From JALNYB01 sp963676235 (GTDB lineage Archaea > Thermoplasmatota > Thermoplasmata > Methanomassiliicoccales > Methanomethylophilaceae): a DNA stretch of 64,000 nt. This document shows positions 36,336 through 45,719 of the stretch, one piece after another; the stretch's first letter is position 1; every line of letters begins with the position of its first letter. The notes under the pieces are model-generated. The model was not told the DNA's origin and ran no database searches. It saw only the letters and a program-made list of their open reading frames with translations. The translations under genes and the position numbers were made by a program. The stretch is taken from the NCBI GenBank assembly GCA_963676235.1, contig OY781044.1, positions 1,592,408 through 1,656,407 of the forward strand, written 5' to 3'.

Positions 36336-38339
36336 TTAAATCAATGAAGAGAATACTTCTACAGCATTGGAGACATTATCTGCACGCAAGTCTTCCAACT
36401 TGAGATATTTAGCATCCATTTTCTGAGCTAGTTTCTTGGCGAATCCAAGAGTCAGCATCCCTGTCTCAGAATCGATGACAAGCGATTGATAGCTGTTTTC
36501 CTTTATAGTTAAACAAATTTTATCAATCTCGTCCATAGGTTTTCCGGTCTTGCAGACATTGCCTCTCCCATCGGACACAACAATCATCATTGGCCTCATT
36601 CTATTGTCCTTTATCCGTTCTTTCGTTATCAAATCGTTGGCTATGATGAGTCCTTCGCCGAGAGGGGTTTTTCCTCCTGTTGGGATGTTATCCATACTCC
36701 TTTTTGCTAATACTATACTATTGGTCGGAGGAAGCACAACCTCTGCTGTATTTCCTCTGAAGACCACTAATGAAACGTGGTCTCTTTTTTGATAGGCATC
36801 TGTTAGAAGTGAAGATATGGCGCCCTTTACCGCAGTCATCCTTTGTTGTGCGCCCATGCTCCCGCTAGCATCTACTACGAAGACGATGAGATTTCCTATT
36901 TTTCTCTCCTTGACCTTCTCTCTTATGTCTTGGAAATCTATGTTCAATGCTAAATTGGTTGCATGTTTGTTCTGATGGATGGCAGCAGCTCTCAAAGTGG
37001 CATCCAAAGCTATACTTTTTGGTTTTCCTTGAGGCATTCTATAACCGATGTAACGACCATTGTTTGATTCAGTCTCGGTTCTTCTTCCACCATTGTCGCG
37101 TACGATGTTGTCAATCCTCACCCTGTTGTCTATAGAATTATGTTTGATAGCAAATTCCTCTCCAGTTTTGAAATCTGTTGTCTTCGATGAATCTGATTGA
37201 CCATTTTTCTTGCTATTTTCATTGTCATTTGGTTCCTGTTCATCGTTCTTGTCTGGAGGTTGATGATCATCTTGATTATCATTCTCTCTATCATCCTCAT
37301 GATGATCCCGATCATCATCGTCTTGATCATTTTTATCTGGTTCATCATCTTCTGGCGGAGGTGAATATTCTGGTGGTTCTTTTGAACGATGAGATAATAC
37401 CAACACTGCAGCTAATTTGACATCTTCCTCGCTGACTTCAGTACGACCATCGTATGCGGCAATTGTTTTGGCTGTTTTTACCATGGTTATGTCTCCACGA
37501 TGACCATCTACATTTGCTTCGAGACACATTTTTACAATGAATCTTAGCATTTCTTCCGATATATTGACCGTTTTGAGGATATTTTTAGCTTTAGCTATCC
37601 GATCTGATATTACTTTATCCTTGGGTTTCCATCTTTCGATAAAAATCATTGGGTCTGAAGAGAAATCAGTAATCCTTTCTAGTATTGTTATACGATTTTT
37701 GGGATCATTGATACTTTCGATGTTAACGCATAGCCCGAACCTGTCCAACAACTGAGGTCTCAGATCCCCTTCCTCTGGGTTCATGGTTCCAACGAGTATG
37801 AATTTGGCAGGATGCGAGAACGATATGCCTTCCCTTTCCACAGTGTTTATGCCCATCGCAGCTGAATCCAAAAGGACGTCCACGATATGATCGTTCAAAA
37901 GATTAATCTCATCAACGTAGAGGATGTTTCTGTTTGCTTCCGCCAATATCCCTGGTTCAAATTTTTTCTCACCGTTCTTGATGGCTGCGCTTATGTCGAG
38001 TGTCCCCACAACTTTATCCTCTGTCGCAGAAACAGGAAGTTCTACAACTTTCATTTTTGTTATATATGAGGCCTTGTTCGGGTTCTTTTGACAAGACGAA
38101 CACATGGTCTCAGAATGCGAGGGGTCACAATTATATGGACAGCCGATCATCACGCTATGTTCAGGTAACAATGTAGCGAGAGATCTCACTGCAGTGGATT
38201 TCGCAGTGCCGCGTTCTCCTCTTATTAGAACACCGCCGATATTGGGGTCGATGGCATTGAGCAATAATGCCTTCTTCAGAAGGTTCTGGCCGACGATGGC
38301 GGAGAATGGATAGATATTAGCACTGTTTCTTTTTCCCAT
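36336..38339 (-). CDS. Chelatase ATPase-VWA fusion (BchI+BchD type)
   Basis: The 667-residue protein unites an AAA+ motor and a von Willebrand A domain, the two parts that drive class I metal chelatases. The AAA+ part (about 1-340) has Walker A GERGTAKSTAVRSLA, a Cys cluster (GCPYNCDP...CSSCQKN) and Walker B LYVDEINLL. A very acidic, proline- and asparagine-rich linker (about 340-420) joins it to the VWA domain, where the MIDAS reads VVDASGSMG with a threonine in GGKTPLGEG and VVSDGRGN. It would feed metal insertion by the CobN at 39869. It is divergent from a close paralog of its own N-terminal half at 38486. Confidence 0.9.
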   Translation of the reverse strand: MGKRNSANIYPFSAIVGQNLLKKALLLNAIDPNIGGVLIRGERGTAKSTAVRSLATLLPEHSVMIGCPYNCDPSHSETMCSSCQKNPNKASYITKMKVVELPVSATEDKVVGTLDISAAIKNGEKKFEPGILAEANRNILYVDEINLLNDHIVDVLLDSAAMGINTVEREGISFSHPAKFILVGTMNPEEGDLRPQLLDRFGLCVNIESINDPKNRITILERITDFSSDPMIFIERWKPKDKVISDRIAKAKNILKTVNISEEMLRFIVKMCLEANVDGHRGDITMVKTAKTIAAYDGRTEVSEEDVKLAAVLVLSHRSKEPPEYSPPPEDDEPDKNDQDDDDRDHHEDDRENDNQDDHQPPDKNDEQEPNDNENSKKNGQSDSSKTTDFKTGEEFAIKHNSIDNRVRIDNIVRDNGGRRTETESNNGRYIGYRMPQGKPKSIALDATLRAAAIHQNKHATNLALNIDFQDIREKVKERKIGNLIVFVVDASGSMGAQQRMTAVKGAISSLLTDAYQKRDHVSLVVFRGNTAEVVLPPTNSIVLAKRSMDNIPTGGKTPLGEGLIIANDLITKERIKDNRMRPMMIVVSDGRGNVCKTGKPMDEIDKICLTIKENSYQSLVIDSETGMLTLGFAKKLAQKMDAKYLKLEDLRADNVSNAVEVFSSLI

Positions 38340-38485
38340 GGTCCATGATATACTAATTCATAAATAATGTTACTTATCACATACTTTATTTATAATATAT
38401 CACTAATACCTGAATCTGATGTGTCTGCAGTGAAATGAATAGAATTCATTCATTATACGTGACGACACTTATTGGAAGTGTATTT

Positions 38486-39529
38486 ATGAGTGAAAAGCAC
38501 GAACGTGTTATATTTCCGTTCTCGGCCATAGTAGGTCAGGATCAGATGAAGACAGCATTGATATTGAATGCTGTAAACCCATCCATCGGCGGTGTTCTAA
38601 TAAGAGGAGAACGCGGCACTGCGAAATCCACTGCGGTAAGGTCCCTGGCCACCCTATTGCCTAAACAGAACATGGTTGTAGGATGCCCGTTCGGCTGCGA
38701 CCCCAATGATCTGGATTCCATGTGCGAGTCTTGCAAGGCTAAGAAAGGTAACCTGCAGAAGATACAACAGAGGATGCGCGTAGTCGAATTGCCAGTATCC
38801 GCTACAGAGGACAAAGTTGTCGGGACTCTCGATATAAGCGCAGCCATCAAGAGCGGTGATAAGAAGTTCGAGCCTGGGATCCTTGCGGAAGCCAATAGGA
38901 ACATATTATATGTGGATGAGGTGAACCTCCTTAACGATCATATCGTGGACGTCCTTTTGGACTCAGCTGCGATGGGCATAAACACCGTGGAAAGGGAAGG
39001 CATATCGTTCTCGCATCCTGCCAAATTCATACTCGTTGGAACCATGAACCCAGAGGAAGGGGATCTGAGACCTCAGTTGTTGGACAGGTTCGGGCTATGC
39101 GTTAACATCGAGGGGATTGTTAACCCCGACACGCGTCTAGAGATAATCAAACGCAAGATGGCCTTCGATGAGGACCCAACGGGATTCAGGAAAGAATGGG
39201 ATGCGAGCGAAAGGAGGATCGAGGACGACATTTCCAGGACCAAAAAGATGCTGTCTGACGTGACGATAGATCCATCGATGCTCAGGAAGATAGTGGATAT
39301 ATGTATTGCATTGGATGTAGACGGTCATCGTGGAGATATAGCAATGATGAAAGTGTCCAAAACGCTCGCGGCATACGAAGGAAGAACCAGAGTAGAGGAG
39401 ACGGATATAAGGAGATCTGCGGAGATGGTGTTACTCCACAGGATGAGAAAGACCCCGTTCTCTGATGCTAAACTTGATGGTTCGATGATCGATAAAGCAA
39501 TAAACATCGGAGAAGTTAAATCAAGGTGA
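38486..39529 (+). CDS. Chelatase AAA+ ATPase subunit (BchI type)
   Basis: The 347-residue protein is the stand-alone ATPase partner of the chelatase. It starts at the ATG at 38486, which lines up with the paralog's start; an upstream ATG at 38435 would add 17 unlike residues. It has Walker A GERGTAKSTAVRSLA, a Cys cluster (CPFGCDP...CESCKAK), Walker B LYVDEVNLL and sensor regions. Long stretches, such as the block around GTMNPEEGDLRPQLLDRFG, are identical to the fusion protein at 36336, so the pair arose by duplication. Class I chelatases need such I and D rings in equal number. Confidence 0.9.
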   Translation: MSEKHERVIFPFSAIVGQDQMKTALILNAVNPSIGGVLIRGERGTAKSTAVRSLATLLPKQNMVVGCPFGCDPNDLDSMCESCKAKKGNLQKIQQRMRVVELPVSATEDKVVGTLDISAAIKSGDKKFEPGILAEANRNILYVDEVNLLNDHIVDVLLDSAAMGINTVEREGISFSHPAKFILVGTMNPEEGDLRPQLLDRFGLCVNIEGIVNPDTRLEIIKRKMAFDEDPTGFRKEWDASERRIEDDISRTKKMLSDVTIDPSMLRKIVDICIALDVDGHRGDIAMMKVSKTLAAYEGRTRVEETDIRRSAEMVLLHRMRKTPFSDAKLDGSMIDKAINIGEVKSR

Positions 39530-39644
39530 TTTAATCAGTTAATGTAATTCTTAAACGATTTAAATAACCTGTTTCTTGATTTTCTCCATTGTGAGAAGAA
39601 AAGCCTATTTTCACAAAAATATCATAACTAAATAAGAATAATAG

Positions 39645-39813
39645 CCTGGACTTTGACACATTGTCATTGAAAGCGTCCGCTCTTGTTTTTGGAAATAATA
39701 TGGATTTGACAGAAGCCTCGGTTCCTGCAGAGCAGGACCTGAGGCTAATGTCAAATTGTGATCTTTTCAGGACCTAGAGCAGGAGCTCTCACCAGAATGT
39801 GTCAAAGTCAGGG
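39645..39813. repeat. Nested palindrome, MITE-like, between bchI-type gene and cobN
   Basis: The outer arms (39649-39662 and 39796-39809) are a perfect 14-bp inverted repeat, GACTTTGACACATT. Inside, 39702-39726 and 39740-39764 or thereabouts form a second, 25-bp imperfect stem that begins ATTTGACA and includes AGCCTC and TCCTGC blocks around an AGA loop. The whole unit is about 169 bp without coding content. Terminal repeats plus a central palindrome fit a miniature inverted-repeat element; it may also terminate transcription of both convergent genes. The rest of the 39530-39868 gap shows nothing else. Confidence 0.55.
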
Positions 39814-39868
39814 TGTTAGAAAATTATACGGACCTGACGGTCCGCAAAGAGGTTTGATAACGTTATCG

Positions 39869-42800
39869 TCAAGACTTTTTATTCGCCTTTTTCATGTTCA
39901 TCCTCTTGTCTATCTGCGTCGCTATCTCCGAAAGGTTAACGTTCCATCCTTCGACCTCCTGAGACGTTATGATGTCTATACTGCCCCCCTGATATTCGCC
40001 CTCTCCAGCGAGCTCTTCCATCCAGGATTCTATCTCAACGTAGTTCTCCTTCAGTTCTTCAAGCACTTTCTCATCGGCATCCCACAATCCGCGCTGATTC
40101 GCTTCGAGCATACGCCTTGCTATCTCCTCGAGAGCATACGGATTATTCTCCTGAAAGAATTTCTTCATTTCTTGATCGTTGACGAATGTAGACGTTATCT
40201 GATCGAATATCCAGTCATCTACTTCCTGTGTAGATGCCTCCCATCCGTAGACACGAGTGACACGTTTCATGATATCGGATGCACCTTTGTATCCATGTTC
40301 TTTCATTCCCTCGATCCAACGCGGGTTGAAGAGCTTTGTTCTCACTGTCCTGCGTATTTCGTCTGCGAGTGTGTGGATGTTTATATCCTTGGGTTCGCGA
40401 GTGTCGCCGTAGTATGCCTTAATCTCTTTTCCTGATAGCTGTCTAGATGCGGCCGTCAACCCTCCCTGATTGCTGAAATAGCAACAACATCCGAGAAGGT
40501 CGTGCTCATCTGTAGCAGTTTTGTTATAAGTTACGTTTACTGTTGACAGATTAACGGCAAATTGGCCATGCATGGCCTTTCCGTTTCTTCCTCCACCATA
40601 TGCGTAACCATTATCAGCTACATAGATGTCTGAGAGATCTTTTTCAGTCTTCCATGCGCTAGCGAAGACCGCTAAGTTGACACCGGAGACATACGATCCG
40701 GGTGGGGCGCAGAAGAACCTTGCTGTGGCCTCATCTATATCGGCACCATCGCAAATTGATTCTTGTGTGTGTTTCCTGATGAAGTTCATATCATCAGGTT
40801 CGTCAAGCTCTGACAACTCACGTATGGCTGCGTCAAGTAAATCCACGCAGTTCATGAAGTTGTCCCTAAGTATTCCAGATGTGCGCACTGTTACATCTAT
40901 GCGCGGATGTTTCATCTCGTTTAAAGGAATGATCTCGTATTTATGTACCTGTCCGTTGGGACTCCATATAGGTTTCACTCCAATAAGGGACATAATCTGG
41001 GACATGACCTCTCCGTCTGCCATCAAGAGATCGTTACACATCCAGAAGAAAGCTATGTTCTCTGGCATCTCGCTTGTATCTTCCAAGTACTTCTTTATAA
41101 TCCCATCTGCAAGTATTATTCCTACTTTCCATGCGGTATTGGTGGGCAGGCGGAAAGGATCTAATGAATAGAAGTTCTTTCCTGTCGGCAATATGTCTGG
41201 ACGTCCTCTCGTTATGACACCAGATGGTCCTGGAGGGACGTATCCTCCTGCGAATCCATTAAGGAGAGCCTCTATCTCGTGCGAGTCGTCGATGCGTCTG
41301 GAGATATCCATTACCTTCTCGCGGTATGTCTCTAATTGTAATATCTGATCGTCCGTTGCGTCGAGACACAAAGCGTTCAACGCTGCTTCGACATCCTTTT
41401 CTTCAAGGAGCAGGCCTATCATATCGCGAGTCTTGTTGCCAATCAGTTCTATCACAGCGCCGTTGGAAAGGTTCATATCGCTATCATATCCTCCTTGATC
41501 CTTGTATATGGCATCAAGGTCAACATCCATCATCTCGGCTATCAGGTCCCTTATCGAACCAGAACCTGCATTGTACCTCAATATGGAATTAATGAACTCA
41601 ACCCTCATCTCTCCCTCAGGATGGGTACCTATAATATGCATTCCCATGTTCATCTGGGAGTTGCGTATCTTCGATAATGCCTCGTGGCACTTTCTTACGC
41701 ATTGATCTAGAGGAGTGTCATGAGTAAGATTCAATTCTGTTAGGTTGGCCTTCTTGGCAGCATCCATTATCATATGTTGCAGTTGATGAGAATGGGAAGG
41801 GTCCTGACGTGCGTTCTCGTATTGTTCAAGAAGATCCTCTAGGTCTGTGAAATCATCGTACAGAGAACTTCCGACCATAACACACTGCATGTGGTCAACC
41901 AATGTTGCGCAAGACCTCCTTTTGGCTATAGTCCCCTCGGGAGGATTGTCCGAGTTGTAGATGTACAGATGTGGTGCCTTGCCTATGCCGATCATCGGGT
42001 AGCACTGGTCAACACTCATTCCAGCTGTCTTTCCAGGAAGGAATTCCAGATTACCATGAGTACCCACATGCACAACGGCATCCGCCCCCCACATTTCCTC
42101 GTAGTAGAAGTAGGATGCCAAGTACTGATGTGTCGGCGGGCAAAGCGGGTCGTGAAGTATTTTGCAGACCTCTCCGTCGCATCTCGCGCCATAGCATCCC
42201 CTCTTGGGTTGTACCGCTAATATCGCGTTGCCGTAGGACACTCCAGTTATCAGTATATCGTTGTCCAAGACCATACTCTTGCCCGGAGGCTCTCCCCATG
42301 TCTCGACCACTTTCTTCCTGACCTCGGAGTCCAGCGTCTCGAAGTATCTATTGTATTCCTCGACGGGCATCCTGTATATCACACCACCGTGTTTGCTTAT
42401 CTCCTGGACGGTAGTCCATCTGAACTCCGATATTGCCTTGTGGTCCATGATGTTGGTTATCAGTTCTTTGCCGTTCTCGGGCGGGTCCACAGAATAGCCC
42501 TCCTCCTTCATGGCCTTCAAGATGTTGGCCATACTCTCATGCGTGTCAAGATGCGACGCCCCGCCAACGTTGGCCTCAACGCTCGCGCAGGGATTGTTAT
42601 TCAGGAAGAATATGACCTTCCTTTCGCTGGCAGGCTTCTGTCCCATCCGTATCCTCCTCATCACGCGTTCCGCGAGCCTTTTGCTGCTCTCTGGAATCAG
42701 TGTGCGCCGATAATCGGTTTCCTCATCTGGACGGGAAGCAGCCAACATCGTGGGTTCAATAACACCTTCGAATTCAGGGAAGGCGACCATCCATGCGATA

Positions 42801-43714
42801 TCACTAGTGATCCCGGGAGATTCTTTCCATTTCTTTATCGATTGGTGAGTTGCAATGACTGGTTGATATACGGGAATGTTTAGTTTCTCTAATAATTCTG
42901 CACCAGAAACTGCAGCTGCTTTTTTATCTCCTCCATTCTCGGAGAAACCTACAAGGAAAGATGCAAGTTTCACTATGGCTGAGACCCTGGGTTTTTCTCC
43001 ATCCATAAAATATCTCTTTATTCCATCCCCTATATTGATGGACCCCTTATCCTCATTTCTCGTGGACATCGAGTAGAACATTATCACATTAGCCCCCTCA
43101 TTCTCTATGTCGCGCAGTACGGGGAATTCTATTCCTGAACATTCATCGGAAGCCCATGCAGAACGTGTCGCTATTATGCCGACCCATGGTTTTTCAGGAT
43201 CATATTTGTACCAATCTAGATACTCTTCTGTGTATTCGAAAACATGTCCTTTCGCATCTGGATGCACTATCCCCTGCCATGGGAGGTAAGCGGGAGGTGA
43301 TGCTATTTCATTAGAGCCCATAAGGACATTGTTAAGGTATTTCATGAGACGATTGCAATTCTCTTGACCATTGTTAATCAGATATTCGTAGGTCCTTATC
43401 GCTATATCGTGGTCAACATTCGTATTGGCCCAGTATGTTGGGTCTGTTCCTACAGATATTATCTTTTTGGATGAGGAGTATTTATTTGCAATTTCCTCTA
43501 CTTGATTCCAGAAATCCTGGTTGTTTTTGTAATACACTATTATATCGCTATCTCTTATCGCTTCTTCTAGACGAGGCATTGCTGATGCATCTGTTTCAGC
43601 TTCATGATGCGTCAATATAAAAAGGTCGATAAACGCGTCACGTGCAGCTTTCTTCATCATGGGCCCATAGGTGTCCCATATTATCATTATTAATTTGGTT
43701 TTTTTATTGCTCAT
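39869..43714 (-). CDS. cobN: CobN-type chelatase large subunit
   Basis: The 1281-residue protein is full length for CobN/BchH (about 1200-1300). Recognisable blocks are FLNNNPCASVEANVGGASHLD (split here as FLNNNPCASVEAN and GGASHLD), HVGTHGNLEFLPGK, IYNSDNPPEGTIAKRR and the C-terminal YAYGGGRNG motif. The large subunit binds the tetrapyrrole and inserts the metal, cobalt in the B12 pathway, with energy from the AAA+ subunits at 36336 and 38486. The cobalt-corrin assignment is the usual one in archaea, but magnesium or another metal-tetrapyrrole cannot be excluded by sequence. It is convergent with the bchI-type gene and downstream of a binding protein. Confidence 0.92.
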   Translation of the reverse strand: MSNKKTKLIMIIWDTYGPMMKKAARDAFIDLFILTHHEAETDASAMPRLEEAIRDSDIIVYYKNNQDFWNQVEEIANKYSSSKKIISVGTDPTYWANTNVDHDIAIRTYEYLINNGQENCNRLMKYLNNVLMGSNEIASPPAYLPWQGIVHPDAKGHVFEYTEEYLDWYKYDPEKPWVGIIATRSAWASDECSGIEFPVLRDIENEGANVIMFYSMSTRNEDKGSINIGDGIKRYFMDGEKPRVSAIVKLASFLVGFSENGGDKKAAAVSGAELLEKLNIPVYQPVIATHQSIKKWKESPGITSDIAWMVAFPEFEGVIEPTMLAASRPDEETDYRRTLIPESSKRLAERVMRRIRMGQKPASERKVIFFLNNNPCASVEANVGGASHLDTHESMANILKAMKEEGYSVDPPENGKELITNIMDHKAISEFRWTTVQEISKHGGVIYRMPVEEYNRYFETLDSEVRKKVVETWGEPPGKSMVLDNDILITGVSYGNAILAVQPKRGCYGARCDGEVCKILHDPLCPPTHQYLASYFYYEEMWGADAVVHVGTHGNLEFLPGKTAGMSVDQCYPMIGIGKAPHLYIYNSDNPPEGTIAKRRSCATLVDHMQCVMVGSSLYDDFTDLEDLLEQYENARQDPSHSHQLQHMIMDAAKKANLTELNLTHDTPLDQCVRKCHEALSKIRNSQMNMGMHIIGTHPEGEMRVEFINSILRYNAGSGSIRDLIAEMMDVDLDAIYKDQGGYDSDMNLSNGAVIELIGNKTRDMIGLLLEEKDVEAALNALCLDATDDQILQLETYREKVMDISRRIDDSHEIEALLNGFAGGYVPPGPSGVITRGRPDILPTGKNFYSLDPFRLPTNTAWKVGIILADGIIKKYLEDTSEMPENIAFFWMCNDLLMADGEVMSQIMSLIGVKPIWSPNGQVHKYEIIPLNEMKHPRIDVTVRTSGILRDNFMNCVDLLDAAIRELSELDEPDDMNFIRKHTQESICDGADIDEATARFFCAPPGSYVSGVNLAVFASAWKTEKDLSDIYVADNGYAYGGGRNGKAMHGQFAVNLSTVNVTYNKTATDEHDLLGCCCYFSNQGGLTAASRQLSGKEIKAYYGDTREPKDINIHTLADEIRRTVRTKLFNPRWIEGMKEHGYKGASDIMKRVTRVYGWEASTQEVDDWIFDQITSTFVNDQEMKKFFQENNPYALEEIARRMLEANQRGLWDADEKVLEELKENYVEIESWMEELAGEGEYQGGSIDIITSQEVEGWNVNLSEIATQIDKRMNMKKANKKS

Positions 43715-43990
43715 ATTGAATCACCTTATTTCGGCATTTGGATAAAATCACCGATGAATATGAATGATCTGCGCATATCTTTTCAATTACATAATCTTTC
43801 ATAATATTAACACATACAACATAACAAATTTATTTTATTATGCAGTAGCATCGATCTGGGTAGATTTATCATATATATGCTTTTGATACTGTTTCATTCT
43901 TTTAAAGATAAAAATGAAAAAAAGGTTTAAACTTGTTGAAAGAACATTAAAATAAATAACAGGTTTATGCAAAGAGCATATTTTGGCCTA

Positions 43991-45022
43991 TCACTCCGTA
44001 TAGTAACAATCTGTACTATTCATATTGAGTCCAAATGTACTATTGTAATCTTCAATCAAATCTGAAAGTGCGTATCCTGATTCATCAGGATACAATATGT
44101 TGAATATTGCAACCATTCCAACGAAAAATCTGGCACCACATAGGATATTATCTGTCAAAATGTATACATCTCCGGTTTTTACGGCAGATACATCGCTCAA
44201 TCCATTTTTGTTAACAAATGAGTCATATATCGTTTCTACACCTCCATTAATTGTATTTTTTAGATAGTCACTTATAATAATAATGTCTGGATTTTTATCA
44301 ACTACCCAGTCTACAGATAACGTTCCTCCTGTAGAATCATTATATGACATATTAGTTGCACCTGCCAATACTGCAAGTATATAGCTTAGAGTTGTATTTT
44401 TAGTTCCATATAATGAAGAATTGGTAAGTAAAACTGAACGGCTATATGTTTCTTTAGCAGCAAGTCCTTCAATTTTTTCCATCACGTTTGTTGCATAATC
44501 GTAGTATTTTTCTGCAACATCCTCTTTGCCAAATATCTTTCCTAAAGATTCTACAATAGCAAGTGTCCCTTCTATTGTTTTACTGTATGTAAGGAAAACA
44601 TATGGGATACCTAGGGTAGCTATCGATTCCACGGCAGTTGGATACAGATTTGCATCATACATTATTATCAAATCTGGATTCAACGTCACTATTGTATCTA
44701 GATCCCAACCGCTACTCGATCCCAGTTGGGTGCAGTCTTTGTAATACTGGTAATATTCGGGATTAGCGTAAGTGGCATTACCAACACCAACAACTCTATC
44801 TGCGCATCCTAGCATTGCCACAACTTCAGGTGCATATCCATTTAAAATTACGATTGTTTGAGGGTCATAAGGTACGATCTTTTCGGTACCGTCGGTCTGC
44901 ATGACGGTGACCTCAGTCTTTTCCTCTGTGCTCTTATTTGATTGCTGGCTGACTATCACCGCTATACTCACGACGACGATGATGGTAACAGCCAGAACAG
45001 CTATCATTTGTTTTTTATTCAT
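43991..45022 (-). CDS. Membrane-anchored corrinoid/iron-chelate binding protein, paralog 2
   Basis: The 343-residue protein repeats the layout of the one at 32965: an N-terminal membrane anchor (MNKKQMIAVLAVTIIVVVSI), the TEVTVMQTDGTEKIVPYDPQ entry strand, GCADRVVGVGNATY and a closing KTGDVYILTDNILCGARFF block. The shared start and end show that the two genes are duplicates with diverged pockets. It stands upstream of cobN on the same strand, 276 bp away, so separate promoters are likely. No second permease-ATPase pair is visible. Confidence 0.8.
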   Translation of the reverse strand: MNKKQMIAVLAVTIIVVVSIAVIVSQQSNKSTEEKTEVTVMQTDGTEKIVPYDPQTIVILNGYAPEVVAMLGCADRVVGVGNATYANPEYYQYYKDCTQLGSSSGWDLDTIVTLNPDLIIMYDANLYPTAVESIATLGIPYVFLTYSKTIEGTLAIVESLGKIFGKEDVAEKYYDYATNVMEKIEGLAAKETYSRSVLLTNSSLYGTKNTTLSYILAVLAGATNMSYNDSTGGTLSVDWVVDKNPDIIIISDYLKNTINGGVETIYDSFVNKNGLSDVSAVKTGDVYILTDNILCGARFFVGMVAIFNILYPDESGYALSDLIEDYNSTFGLNMNSTDCYYTE

Positions 45023-45158
45023 TTAACTCCTCTGATGAATTATAATGTTATTAAAACAATATTATTTAACACTTTATGCATAAGAATACGTAATATAATA
45101 TTTAAAAATGTTACTAAGTAAATCTTATGTATGCTATATTTTAAATGATGTATTTGTA

Positions 45159-45663
45159 ATTAATTTATATTGAATATTTATAAGACCATACTTTCGTTAA
45201 AGTCAGCAAGATGAGAAAAAGAAGACCGAAACAATCGTTCATAGATGTATCATGCCCAAATCGTAGTTGCAAAGAATTATGATGACCAGCGGAGAGAGCA
45301 TGATAACCAACGACCCCACGAGGCCATCTGCAGAGAGATGCGCGAGTCATATGAAAGGATTACGGGCGCGCCTTCAACAGCCACACCAGCATAGCATATG
45401 ACAGCATCAGGAGTTCGAAGGAAAAATTCAACATCTTCATAGAACTGCATGATTAAAGGATAGCGTAGGAGTTATATCTCAAAAGTCGTTCAGAACCGTT
45501 TTCAATTTCTGTTCCAGACATGGTTCGTTGAACAAAAGACCTGGTAAGGACGGCATGAAACTGACAGTGACACCAGCGAGGATTATGGATATCACCAATG
45601 AGATCTGGACACTGCACAAATTAATGAAATTTCCTCATAGAAATTATATAAATCGATTATGAA
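45159..45663 (+). mobile_element. Decayed insertion sequence, copy 2 (internally deleted)
   Basis: The left end (AATTAATTTATATTGAATATTTATAAG, 45159 on; cited as two blocks AATTAATTTATATT and GAATATTTATAAG) resembles the start of the element at 31717-32855. A zinc-finger-like N-terminus (MRKRRPKQSFIDVSCPNRSC) follows at 45210. After many shifts, the C-terminus reads FNFCSRHGSLN and TPARIMDITNEIWTLHKLM, matching YNFCSLHLSLN and the SAMESGLIDEVW...CKLM of copy 1. The middle, with the catalytic core, is deleted. The two copies are in opposite orientation and bracket the transporter-chelatase region. Confidence 0.6.
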
Positions 45664-45689
45664 GACATTACCAAAAATTTAGAGTGAGA

Positions 45690-45710
45690 ATCCCCCTGTC
45701 AAAGGGGGAT
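45690..45710 (-). terminator. Terminator after the first metY-like gene
   Basis: A 7-bp stem ATCCCCC/GGGGGAT with a 7-nt loop lies 10 bp beyond the minus-strand stop at 45720. Confidence 0.55.
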
Positions 45711-45719
45711 ATCTTTAAT

